Source: Paramuribaculum sp.
GTDB taxonomy: Bacteria; Bacteroidota; Bacteroidia; Bacteroidales; Muribaculaceae
Assembly: GCA_022511125.1 (NCBI GenBank)
Contig: JAFLSD010000002.1
Span: 219,749 to 283,748, forward strand
DNA: 64,000 bases
Reading direction: 5' to 3'
Below, piece after piece: positions 27,881 to 36,257 of this stretch; positions within the stretch are counted from its first letter, which is position 1, and each line of letters starts with the position of its first letter. Under the pieces are notes generated by a model. It was not told where the DNA came from. It did no database searches and was given only the letters and a program-made list of their open reading frames with translations. The translations under genes and the position numbers were made by a program.

Positions 27881-30876
27881 TTACGAACTGTTTTCGCGTT
27901 CTTATTCAAAATCTTCATCGTCTGGGTATTGTCTTTCTTAACGTCACCCCAGTAGAATTGTGTTGTTCTATCATTCAGACCTGCCGGGAATTTCCCGCCG
28001 TCGATCTCGTTCCAATACCACTCGTCATAAACACAACGAGGAGAAAAACTTGGTCCAGCCCATCCTCTGTCTGAGTCCTCTACTTTCCCCTTACCGTTGG
28101 CGGCAAGACCTCCTTGTGCCGACCAATAATAACCGTCTGCATCAGGATTGCTTGAATCGCCGAAAAGAATAGGAATTTTTTTATCCGCCGAAAGCTGGGC
28201 TATATATTTAATCTCCGCTTTCGTTGGCAGACGCCATCTGCCTGCCGGACGGCCTGCTTCCTGATATACTGCGCAACGCCTACGAGCTTCTATTCTGTAT
28301 CCTGTGGATACCTTACCGAACGACGATGCTACGCGAAATACAGGAGCTATGAAATTTTCCTTTGTCCCCGTCCCTTTCGTCTCATCCGCCGGATAGTAAT
28401 ATTGCAATTGCCAATTAGCTACATTGTCGACTATATGTGTAGCCCTCGCCAACGACATATTGTAATTAGATCCCGAAATCCCACTTGGTAGTTGGGTTCC
28501 ATTCCATGAAGTCACTGTTCTCTCATTCGACGATTGATCAGTAAGGTCATCGTCTCTTCTACCATCTGATGACGTTGTAGATCGTGACGATAAATCATTA
28601 TTATAATAAATAGTTCTTGGATCCCCAAGCTCATACAACAATTCATTACCTTCCGACAATTGAGTAGTATGGATCACGTACATATTTGGGTTATTGTTCG
28701 AACCGTATGTTAGTGTCATATCATTATATGAAGCCAATAAAGGACGGGCCGTTCCATTACACTCATTATAAGTATTGTTTAATCTCAAACCGTTAACTAT
28801 AACAAACTCATTGAAAGAATGCCTTGTTTCTTGGTTACTGCCGATACTTCCGTAATTATGCGAAACTTCGATATACATGCCCGGATATTGAGTTATATAG
28901 ATTGTCTCCTCATATAGACCGTCGCCGCTTGTCCAGTCCTCATGACGTAACTTGATTATTATCTCGTATCTCGAATACTCGTCTCTAAGAAGCTGCGTCT
29001 TCGTATCTTTGTCTTCAAGAATCTCCGGCACGTATCGGTCGCCTAAATCCTCCCATAATATCAGAGGATGAGTGAAAGTGATCTCCTTCTTCTCGTTGTC
29101 TATGTCGTAGGTATACACGGCGTTTATATTGTCATACTGACGGTTGTACAATTCCCATTTTTCAATATCCTGTTTGTTCATCCGGTCGATTGTTTCATCG
29201 AGCTTCACTAAGTTCCGTTTCACGGTCTTCGGCTGTTCGTGACCTACATAGTAAGTATATCCTAAATACGGATCATTGAAATATTCCGACTTATAGTAAA
29301 GCTCTTCGCCTGTCTTGCCGTTCACTATCAATCCTTCGCCAGCTCTGCCTACCCCTGCTGTACCATCTGCCGCATTCAACCAATCCACGAAGTCCGTTTT
29401 ATCATGATAGCTCGCCGGATCTTGATTTTTTGGAACATTGGGATTACTGGTATTAGCATTATCATCGTTGCCCCACGGCTCGTAATACCTGAAGAAATTC
29501 ACATAGCAGCCCGTGATTATAGTCTTGTGGCTCGACGAGAAAGGAATCGTGATCGTGTGAGTGTTATTCATCACCCAATTCTTGTCTACCACCAGATAGC
29601 GATTGTCCTTGATGTTCACATCTACAGGCAGATTTACCCAGTCTACCACCTCATACGAAGCGTCTACTTCCAACGGCTCGCCTAAATTGACGCTGCCCAG
29701 CATGCCTAATCTCACCTTGATGCGATAATAGTGGTTAGGCTCCATGCAATCCGCCTTTATACCGTTGCTTTCGATCGCGTTCACCGGAATCTGATAATAG
29801 AACATCTTGTAATCCGTCCCGTTCTTCCAAGGCAATCCTATTACAACATACGAACGATGCTCTTCAGTCGGCGAACTGCTATCCCATTCGTTCGGATACG
29901 AATAGTAAGCCGTCGCGTGGGTGTAGGTATATTTCGAGTCCTTGTCGGCCGTTACGAGCACACTCTGGTCGTCCGACAGGCGTCGGATCACTTCCTGAGA
30001 CGATTTGCGGTCTACATTAGCATATTTTCTCTCGCTTACAGTACCGAGATCGCCGTCAATACGCCCGCTTGTGGTCATATTGTAGAAAAACAGCTCTACA
30101 TTCGATTTGCCGTCAGTGGAGGGCACCGATTCCCACGTTTCAGTCACGCGGCTGTTCCAATCGTCTTCGCTCTCGCCTGTTTCGCGCGTTATCGTGTTGC
30201 CGTTTTCGTCCAGATAGATCGTGGAAGGTATTTCAGCCCAAAGACGAACTTTCGAAGCCAGACGCTCCAACCGTATGGTTCCTTTCACCAGCATTTCGTC
30301 GCCCGTCCCCGTTATCGTAGCCGTAGCGCCACCGCGCATCACGAAGCTCTCCGGACTCGCCTTTGTCGAAAATTCCGGCGCATCCACACGTATCTCCTTC
30401 AGCTCTCCAAGAGTCACCAACTTGCCTCCCACCCGGTTCTCGGCCGTATTCACCGTTATATCATCGGGCAGATTCACCAACGCATAGACATATATCGAGT
30501 TGCCGGCATTGTCGACCAGCGACTTCGGCAGACGTATTGTCAGGTCAGCTGTCGTCACCTTGTTGGCGTCTTCCAGTTCGTAAGTGAAGAAAGGATTACC
30601 GCTATCGTCATCCGTGTAGAAAAAGAACAGATCCACACGCCCTATCGCCTCCTCGGGCATCTGTGCGTACTGATCGTCCTGATAGTGCTCGTCGGCTCTC
30701 GAACCGGCCGCCGTTGCCGAACCGGTCTTCAGACGCAGCACGTACTCCGAATTGCCACCGTCAGGAGTCACAGAAGGCATTTCAATATCATCAGCGCAGC
30801 TCCAGGTCAGCCAGCCGGCCAACAGAGCCATCGCGCCGCTCAGTATCTTGTATTTTATTTCTCTTAATCCTTTCAC
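27877..30876 (-). CDS. Fimbrial tip-like lipoprotein with FISUMP-like C-terminal domain (999 aa)
   Basis: 999 aa, starting at GTG 30876; no ATG would keep the signal peptide. Lipobox TWSC (Cys27), G-S-R-A with Arg60, and Mfa-like N-terminal strands (RVDLFFFYTDDD, IYVYALVNLP, RLERLASKVRLW). Most distinctive is the end (about 860-980): CAVYQEAGRPAGRWRLPT, AEIKYIAQL and YYWSAQGG. This is the pattern of the FISUMP/formylglycine-enzyme-type C-lectin-like fold also seen in adhesive surface proteins. That points to ligand binding at the fimbrial tip (inference). Its stop overlaps the next start by 4 nt. Confidence 0.82.
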   Translation of the reverse strand: MKGLREIKYKILSGAMALLAGWLTWSCADDIEMPSVTPDGGNSEYVLRLKTGSATAAGSRADEHYQDDQYAQMPEEAIGRVDLFFFYTDDDSGNPFFTYELEDANKVTTADLTIRLPKSLVDNAGNSIYVYALVNLPDDITVNTAENRVGGKLVTLGELKEIRVDAPEFSTKASPESFVMRGGATATITGTGDEMLVKGTIRLERLASKVRLWAEIPSTIYLDENGNTITRETGESEDDWNSRVTETWESVPSTDGKSNVELFFYNMTTSGRIDGDLGTVSERKYANVDRKSSQEVIRRLSDDQSVLVTADKDSKYTYTHATAYYSYPNEWDSSSPTEEHRSYVVIGLPWKNGTDYKMFYYQIPVNAIESNGIKADCMEPNHYYRIKVRLGMLGSVNLGEPLEVDASYEVVDWVNLPVDVNIKDNRYLVVDKNWVMNNTHTITIPFSSSHKTIITGCYVNFFRYYEPWGNDDNANTSNPNVPKNQDPASYHDKTDFVDWLNAADGTAGVGRAGEGLIVNGKTGEELYYKSEYFNDPYLGYTYYVGHEQPKTVKRNLVKLDETIDRMNKQDIEKWELYNRQYDNINAVYTYDIDNEKKEITFTHPLILWEDLGDRYVPEILEDKDTKTQLLRDEYSRYEIIIKLRHEDWTSGDGLYEETIYITQYPGMYIEVSHNYGSIGSNQETRHSFNEFVIVNGLRLNNTYNECNGTARPLLASYNDMTLTYGSNNNPNMYVIHTTQLSEGNELLYELGDPRTIYYNNDLSSRSTTSSDGRRDDDLTDQSSNERTVTSWNGTQLPSGISGSNYNMSLARATHIVDNVANWQLQYYYPADETKGTGTKENFIAPVFRVASSFGKVSTGYRIEARRRCAVYQEAGRPAGRWRLPTKAEIKYIAQLSADKKIPILFGDSSNPDADGYYWSAQGGLAANGKGKVEDSDRGWAGPSFSPRCVYDEWYWNEIDGGKFPAGLNDRTTQFYWGDVKKDNTQTMKILNKNAKTVRK

Positions 30877-30897
30877 CTGTCTTTCCTCCCTTAATGT

Positions 30898-32604
30898 TTA
30901 TGGTTGAATTAGGTTCGAACGGCGTACGATCGTGAAATAATCATAGTCGCTGCTGTTTGTCATCGGCACCTTATACCATTTTCCCATATTTTCCACATAA
31001 AATTCCAGACGGTAACGGCTCTCGATATCGTTGCCGAACTCCGTCGGACGAATCCTTATCACCGCTTCCGTCGCCGGCGATGTGATCAAATCCGACTGTT
31101 CCACACATATCGGAACTATCGTACCCGTCGAAGGACTCGCCACGTTACCATTGCCGTCGATAAACGTCATGGCGTCGGTCTTCGAACCCTCTAAAGGAAC
31201 TAACCTCGCATACCATCTGCCGTTCACCGGCGACATGATCGTAAATTTTCCTGTCAGGAATTTCTCGTTATCGTTGTCGAACAGCAGATAAACGTTGCCG
31301 TTCTCGTCTATACTTTCGTAGGTTCCTGTTTCCCAGGTCAGAGTCTTCGAAACACCGATCTGGTCCGTGAAGTCCCATTCTTCCACATCGTCGGCCACCC
31401 ACGGTATCACATGCAGATGAAGTTCCGTAAGTACGCCTTCCTTAACGTGCTTGATGTAAAATCTGTAGATGTGGTTCCTTAAGAGATGATTCCAGCTCTC
31501 GTCAGGGATCGTCGGCTTGAATTGCGAATTATATTTTCCGAAATGAACCGGATAGGTTCCTCCTTGATAACCCGACGCATTTCCCGACAGTTTAACCTCG
31601 ATGTGAGTGCGTTTTCCTTCGAAGTCGCCCTTCGAGTCCACTACGGCTTCCTCGAGCTTCATTTCCGGAACGTAGGCTATCCAGGTCGTATTGCCCGCTG
31701 TCGGATCCTTCGGGAAGAAAAGCAGACCTGACGCCTGGCTCACATCTGTGGGCAGCGACGACCGACCTACCTGATAGTTCGTTTCGTTCCAGTCCGGATT
31801 CTTGCTCACATCGGTTATCAGACGTCCGGATTTGTTGTAGCTCGTAAGCTTCGCTTCCTCGATGTGTATCCCTTGAGTCTCGAGATTATCGATTATCTCG
31901 ATTTTTGCCATCGCGCGCTGCATCTTTATTCTGACCGATGCGTGAAACTCACCGTCTTCCACTTCTTCAAACGGTTCCGCCTCCGCAATGCCGAACATCG
32001 GGATCAAACTTTTCGCCGTTCCTCCAGCGATCGGACGCCAAGAAGTGTTTCCGCTCGGAGAGTAAGAGTAATTATGGTTGACGCCGTCGATCCATATCTC
32101 GCTCAGCGACTGATAGCTTCCGTCACCCTTCGAGAAATCGTAAGCCGCCTTCTCGTCGGCGCTCATCCAGTTGGCTAAAGCCATCACATTGAATTCCTCC
32201 GTATCGAGACGGTTTAGAAGCTCCTCATCGATACTGCTCGGGAAACGGCCTTCCCACTCATAGATACCGTCATTCTTTGATTGCCACTGGTGACCCGGAG
32301 CGTCCAAAGTCGAGATATATTCTCCATCTTTTGTGAAAATCACTATCCTCAGATCGTTTCCTGCGAGATCTATCAGATTTTCCGCATCGCTCCCGGCCTC
32401 GGTATAATCATCCTCGTGATCGGCCGCACGCGAAGCCCCACGGGCCGTGACTATTTTTACTGAAAGTTTGAATTTGCTCCCCGCTGAAATCCCCGGAGTA
32501 TTCTCTGGCTGATGCAGACCCGTCGTATCATCGCTGCACGACGATACAACCCCGGCGATTACCGGCGCCAACATCAACATCAAGAATTTTCTCAGCAAAC
32601 TCAT
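30898..32604 (-). CDS. Fimbrial accessory subunit lipoprotein (Mfa-like, 568 aa)
   Basis: 568 aa. Lipobox SSC (Cys23); A-S-R-A with Arg59. Same subfamily as 1-2711 and 21055-22989: DLRIVIFTKDGEYIS, FNVMALANWMS, LIPMFGIAEAEPF, KIEIIDNLE, and near the middle NHLLRNHIYRFYI followed by HVIPWVADDVEEW. About 150 residues extend past this final Mfa-type strand. In Porphyromonas such genes (fimC-E, mfa3-5) encode the minor components at the fimbrial tip; the same is inferred here. It lies 21 nt after the Mfa2-type gene and 21 nt before the 999-aa gene. Confidence 0.83.
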   Translation of the reverse strand: MSLLRKFLMLMLAPVIAGVVSSCSDDTTGLHQPENTPGISAGSKFKLSVKIVTARGASRAADHEDDYTEAGSDAENLIDLAGNDLRIVIFTKDGEYISTLDAPGHQWQSKNDGIYEWEGRFPSSIDEELLNRLDTEEFNVMALANWMSADEKAAYDFSKGDGSYQSLSEIWIDGVNHNYSYSPSGNTSWRPIAGGTAKSLIPMFGIAEAEPFEEVEDGEFHASVRIKMQRAMAKIEIIDNLETQGIHIEEAKLTSYNKSGRLITDVSKNPDWNETNYQVGRSSLPTDVSQASGLLFFPKDPTAGNTTWIAYVPEMKLEEAVVDSKGDFEGKRTHIEVKLSGNASGYQGGTYPVHFGKYNSQFKPTIPDESWNHLLRNHIYRFYIKHVKEGVLTELHLHVIPWVADDVEEWDFTDQIGVSKTLTWETGTYESIDENGNVYLLFDNDNEKFLTGKFTIMSPVNGRWYARLVPLEGSKTDAMTFIDGNGNVASPSTGTIVPICVEQSDLITSPATEAVIRIRPTEFGNDIESRYRLEFYVENMGKWYKVPMTNSSDYDYFTIVRRSNLIQP

Positions 32605-32625
32605 CTTTATCTTTTTTCTCCTATC

Positions 32626-33789
32626 TTACTGATTCAGTTCTATATCATTGATACGAACTACCCACGAATTTACCACCACTCGCGTGCTTACCCAAGCATT
32701 CCTCTGAAGGAAGAACATCAGATTCCAGCGGCTCTGGCGGTCAAGATATTCCTGGTCGCTCTTGATCCACGTATCGCCGAAACCGCGAGTAGCCTGAAGA
32801 TAAGTGATAAGAGGTATATTGATTATTTCCTTATCGTTGCCGTCCTTATCCTGTTCCAACGACGTCGTCACGCGCAGACGCGATGTTGCGGCATGTCCCG
32901 TCACCAAACGAGAGGTCGAAAATTCTGCGCAAGCCACCTGTACGGGCTTCGACGGATCCTCTTCTACCTGAGTTCCCGTACGGCCCTCGGCGTCTACATA
33001 GCCCATTATTCTATTCTGACGGGCGAAAGGCTTGTAAGTCTTGCCGGTCAGAGCGCCACCGCGCGATGTCGTATATACCGGATTGTTATAACCGTTAAGT
33101 GTGAAATTATCGTCGTCGATAAAGAAATCATAATCCTCATGGTTCATCTGGTCGGGCTGGCTTAGCTCCTGCAGAATCACCTGTATATGGTTGGTGTCCT
33201 TCATCAGGTTCACCGTCTCTGTTCTGAACGTTCCCATTGTGAAATCTTTTTCCGTAATGGTAACGTCGAGTGTACCGTAAAACAGTCCGCCCGTGCGTGT
33301 ATCGATGTCGTGGAGCTGTTTGGCGCTCTCACCGTTAGCATCTGTCGGAACTGTCACTAAAATATCGTTTTTGTGGCCGCTTGTGGTTGATGATGTCCAA
33401 CCCGGTGTAAATTCCACCGTCGCGTCCTCACATGTCGTTCCCCCGTAAACCACTAAATGATACGAACCTTCCGGCAGTTCCAGAGGCATACGATAATTCT
33501 CGTCCCGGAGCTCGTCGGATGTTTCTGTAAGTTGCGTCAGATAGTTGCCCTGGGGATCGAACACATAGACTGTCACGCAGTCCACGTTAGCCGGAAAAGC
33601 GTTCGCACCCGGTTCCATGTGATAGTCGTAAATGAACGCTAAGTTGATGCCTGTGCGGCAATCCGACTGATCATCGTAAAGTGACTCGCAGGAGCTCATG
33701 CTCATGCCGAGACACAACGCACCGAGAACCGGAAGCCCTATGGCCGTCCGTCTCAACTTGTTGCTTATTTTGACGCTTTTAAATTTCAT
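32626..33789 (-). CDS. FimB/Mfa2-family fimbrial anchor lipoprotein
   Basis: 387 aa from the ATG at 33789; a TTG 18 nt upstream is rejected. Lipobox MSSC followed by the usual Mfa2 start with paired Cys (SDCRTGINLAFIYDY), then VDCVTVYVFDPQGNYL and YHLVVYGG. It keeps the plain family architecture and, unlike the operon A homologue, has no inserted repeat. The C-terminus WVVRINDIE is nearly identical to that of the Mfa1 protein encoded just upstream (WVVRVNDIE), also at DNA level. No maturation Arg near residue 60. It is separated from that mfa1-type gene by 244 nt holding a strong hairpin. Confidence 0.9.
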   Translation of the reverse strand: MKFKSVKISNKLRRTAIGLPVLGALCLGMSMSSCESLYDDQSDCRTGINLAFIYDYHMEPGANAFPANVDCVTVYVFDPQGNYLTQLTETSDELRDENYRMPLELPEGSYHLVVYGGTTCEDATVEFTPGWTSSTTSGHKNDILVTVPTDANGESAKQLHDIDTRTGGLFYGTLDVTITEKDFTMGTFRTETVNLMKDTNHIQVILQELSQPDQMNHEDYDFFIDDDNFTLNGYNNPVYTTSRGGALTGKTYKPFARQNRIMGYVDAEGRTGTQVEEDPSKPVQVACAEFSTSRLVTGHAATSRLRVTTSLEQDKDGNDKEIINIPLITYLQATRGFGDTWIKSDQEYLDRQSRWNLMFFLQRNAWVSTRVVVNSWVVRINDIELNQ

Positions 33790-33980
33790 GTTTTTTGTCT
33801 CATTCAACGCTTCTTTCAGCGTCCGATTTTTGTTTTGGTTAAAATGTCATCAAATCATCCCGCACTGCTACCGTAATTCGCTCTTACGACATTTCGGACT
33901 AATACTATTCATCAGCATAATCCTCGTCGTTCGATTTTAGTCGCGATGATCAAACTTTTTTTTGAAAGTTCCGGGATTTC

Positions 33981-34006
33981 GGTGCGGCCTCGGTTGAGGC
34001 CGCACC
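33981..34006 (-). promoter_or_regulatory. Stem-loop between major pilin and anchor genes
   Basis: A 10-bp perfect GC-rich stem, GGTGCGGCCT (33981-33990) with AGGCCGCACC (33997-34006), 6-nt loop. It begins 28 nt after the stop of the Mfa1-type gene. There is no adjacent T-run on the minus strand, so it fits an mRNA-stabilising or partial-attenuation hairpin better than a full terminator. Operon A has no counterpart, with only 18 nt between the same two genes. Confidence 0.65.
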
Positions 34007-34033
34007 GCCCCGAAAATTATTAGATCTAATTTT

Positions 34034-36196
34034 TTAGAATTCAATGTCATTCACACGAACTACCCAAGGCAATACCTCAACTTGAACTTCGATATAGCGG
34101 GTCGGTTCTTCGTCGTCTCTTTCTTCTTCTTCAGGATCCGGGTCGTATTTCTTCACGCGCGGATGTCCGAACTGGTTGATCTTCGTTACAGCGAGTTTGT
34201 AAACGTTGTTACGAACTGTAGCAAATTCCATCGGGCCCATCAGACCGGACTTGCCGTTGTCGTTATGACGGTTCCAGTAGAAATAATAGCAGTAGTAACC
34301 TACACCATCACCATCTTTTTCATCAGAAGCTTTGAATACTGTGATTTCCTGCTTCGGAGCTTGAGCTACCATAGCATCGTCTGTCATAGCGATCGATTTG
34401 CCTTCAACGCTCTTATATTTGTTGAAGAGATCCGGATTTGATGTTTCCAGAGCTGTCAAATCTTCAGAAGACGGCATCGTTACGATAAGATATGCTATCT
34501 CCATGGTCAGAACATCGTTACCAGAACCTGTGGTGGTATATTCAGAGCCATCGAGTTTATAATCTTTCAAGATGTTTTCAACTCTTGTGTAAAGGCGACC
34601 GCCTTTTCCGTCTTCTGCAGCCTTTTCAATCAGCTCTTCCCAACCTGCATAGAGGAAGCCGTCGAAGCTATAGAGAACCGGAAGTTGATCTATTTGCTCT
34701 GCTTTTAATGTCTCTGCAGTCTCAAGAGCTTCCTGAACTTTTTCCGAAATATAGCGTTCCTGACTAGCTACAGCATCTTTTGTGTTATAAGTATTGGCGA
34801 TATCTTCACCTGCCTGTATTTTACCTTTGAACACCACGCCTGTGCTCTGCACAGTCTTTTGGTTTTTCTCGCCCGGGATAGTGTTTTCTGTCACATAGCG
34901 CCAGATTTTGTAAGTTCCGCCGTTTTTTCCGTTCCAGGTATCATAATATTTTCCCTGCAGCACATCGGTAATTTTGTCGGTATACCAGCCGTCCCGATTG
35001 TAAGCTGTGCCATTAGGATCTTCTTCGTCTGAAGTATAAAGACAGAAATTAAAATGTTCTGTTGTATTGTTGGGAGAAGAAGCAGCAGTTGAAATAGAAT
35101 TGCTATTTTTGGCGTCAGCATCCGTGTCAACTACAAAATTTGTAGCGCCTTCTATACCGAGAAGAGTAGAACCGGCATTCAAACCATTGGCAGATACGCG
35201 ACGAAGGTAATAGAAGTTCTTACTCATATTCACCAACGACATGCGAGTCAATTTGATGTTAAAGAAGTTATGCTCAGATTCTTCAACTGTGGTCTGACCA
35301 TTTTCCGTGTTCTGAATATGAACTTTAGTAGTTATAGTGTAAGTTTGATTGTTAGTTGGGCTTCCATCGCGGAAATCGATACGTGCTGCAGAGCGTTCTA
35401 CATAAATCGGGGTCAGAGCCGGTCTCGTTTCTGGAGTATTAGGATTTCCCTGGTCATTTGCGGGGTTCGTTACATAGAACGGGAAACTTTTGTCCGCATA
35501 ATCGTCCCATTTTTGAAGGTCGTCAGGGAATTTTGTTGTGGTTTTGGAATAGTTAGTCATTAAGAAAGAACGTTCTGCCCAAATAGTATTGGTGATGGTC
35601 GGACTGCTTCCTGCTGCTGATGACCCTTCGGTCACTTCTCCAGCCCAGTCTTTCCATTCTGTACTTCCTGAAGCTAAATCTTTGAATAAGTTCTCAAGAT
35701 TTGCCGTATAGTTACAATATGCATATACATTGACTTCATTGTTGCTTGCACTTAAGAAACTGCCCTCACCTTCATAAGCCTTCTGTAAGTCGTCATATTT
35801 AACTTCAGCGAGGACGTTGAATTGATAGTTTGCACTACCGGTAGGAGCTTTTTCGATGCCTGATACTTTCGAGTAAGCTATGAATTTATCGTTTTTGTCG
35901 GTAAACATAAGGATCATTGTCCTTACGTCGTTCTCAAAGTCATAGCCGTATTCGAAATCATCCGGAGTGGCATCCGAATTAGTTTCTCCCTGATTTCCTT
36001 CTTTGCCTCCATCTGTACCGCTTCTTGAACCCGCACTCGATGGCAAAGCTAATCCTGCTGTTACAAAAAATGTTTTGCCTGAGTAAGCACCGTTGTCTTC
36101 GCCACCGTTTACGAACGGTTCTTCGCTCTGACAACCTGTCATACCCATCGCTGCACCTGCAAGGAGCAACGATAAAGTTTTAAATTTAAATTTCAT
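34034..36196 (-). CDS. Mfa1-family major fimbrial subunit lipoprotein of operon B
   Basis: 720 aa. Lipobox MTGC (Cys22); G-S-R-S with Arg58 as presumed maturation site. The N-terminal domain has RTMILMFTDKNDKFIAYSKV; the C-terminal domain has FATVRNNVYKLAVTKINQFG, a long acidic linker (DPDPEEEERDDEEP) and a last strand VLPWVVRVNDIEF. This is the Mfa1/FimA plan in which the C-terminal strand of one subunit fills the groove opened in the next. It is the third gene of operon B, 61 nt after the DUF3868 gene, and is followed by a hairpin that could keep its mRNA more abundant than the rest. Confidence 0.9.
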   Translation of the reverse strand: MKFKFKTLSLLLAGAAMGMTGCQSEEPFVNGGEDNGAYSGKTFFVTAGLALPSSAGSRSGTDGGKEGNQGETNSDATPDDFEYGYDFENDVRTMILMFTDKNDKFIAYSKVSGIEKAPTGSANYQFNVLAEVKYDDLQKAYEGEGSFLSASNNEVNVYAYCNYTANLENLFKDLASGSTEWKDWAGEVTEGSSAAGSSPTITNTIWAERSFLMTNYSKTTTKFPDDLQKWDDYADKSFPFYVTNPANDQGNPNTPETRPALTPIYVERSAARIDFRDGSPTNNQTYTITTKVHIQNTENGQTTVEESEHNFFNIKLTRMSLVNMSKNFYYLRRVSANGLNAGSTLLGIEGATNFVVDTDADAKNSNSISTAASSPNNTTEHFNFCLYTSDEEDPNGTAYNRDGWYTDKITDVLQGKYYDTWNGKNGGTYKIWRYVTENTIPGEKNQKTVQSTGVVFKGKIQAGEDIANTYNTKDAVASQERYISEKVQEALETAETLKAEQIDQLPVLYSFDGFLYAGWEELIEKAAEDGKGGRLYTRVENILKDYKLDGSEYTTTGSGNDVLTMEIAYLIVTMPSSEDLTALETSNPDLFNKYKSVEGKSIAMTDDAMVAQAPKQEITVFKASDEKDGDGVGYYCYYFYWNRHNDNGKSGLMGPMEFATVRNNVYKLAVTKINQFGHPRVKKYDPDPEEEERDDEEPTRYIEVQVEVLPWVVRVNDIEF

Positions 36197-36257
36197 AAAT
36201 ACTTAAGGTTTTGGTTATTGTTTATAATTTGTTTTATTTCACACTGTTTCTTTATTT

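Noticed and set aside
29731-30867. Long plus-strand reading frame (378 codons) opposite the 999-aa tip gene
   Set aside because: Arg- and His-rich shadow of a well-supported minus-strand gene; no start signal or family motif.
33790-33980. Separate promoter for the operon B Mfa2 gene
   Set aside because: No TAnnTTTG on the minus strand in this stretch; the hairpin is the only clear element.
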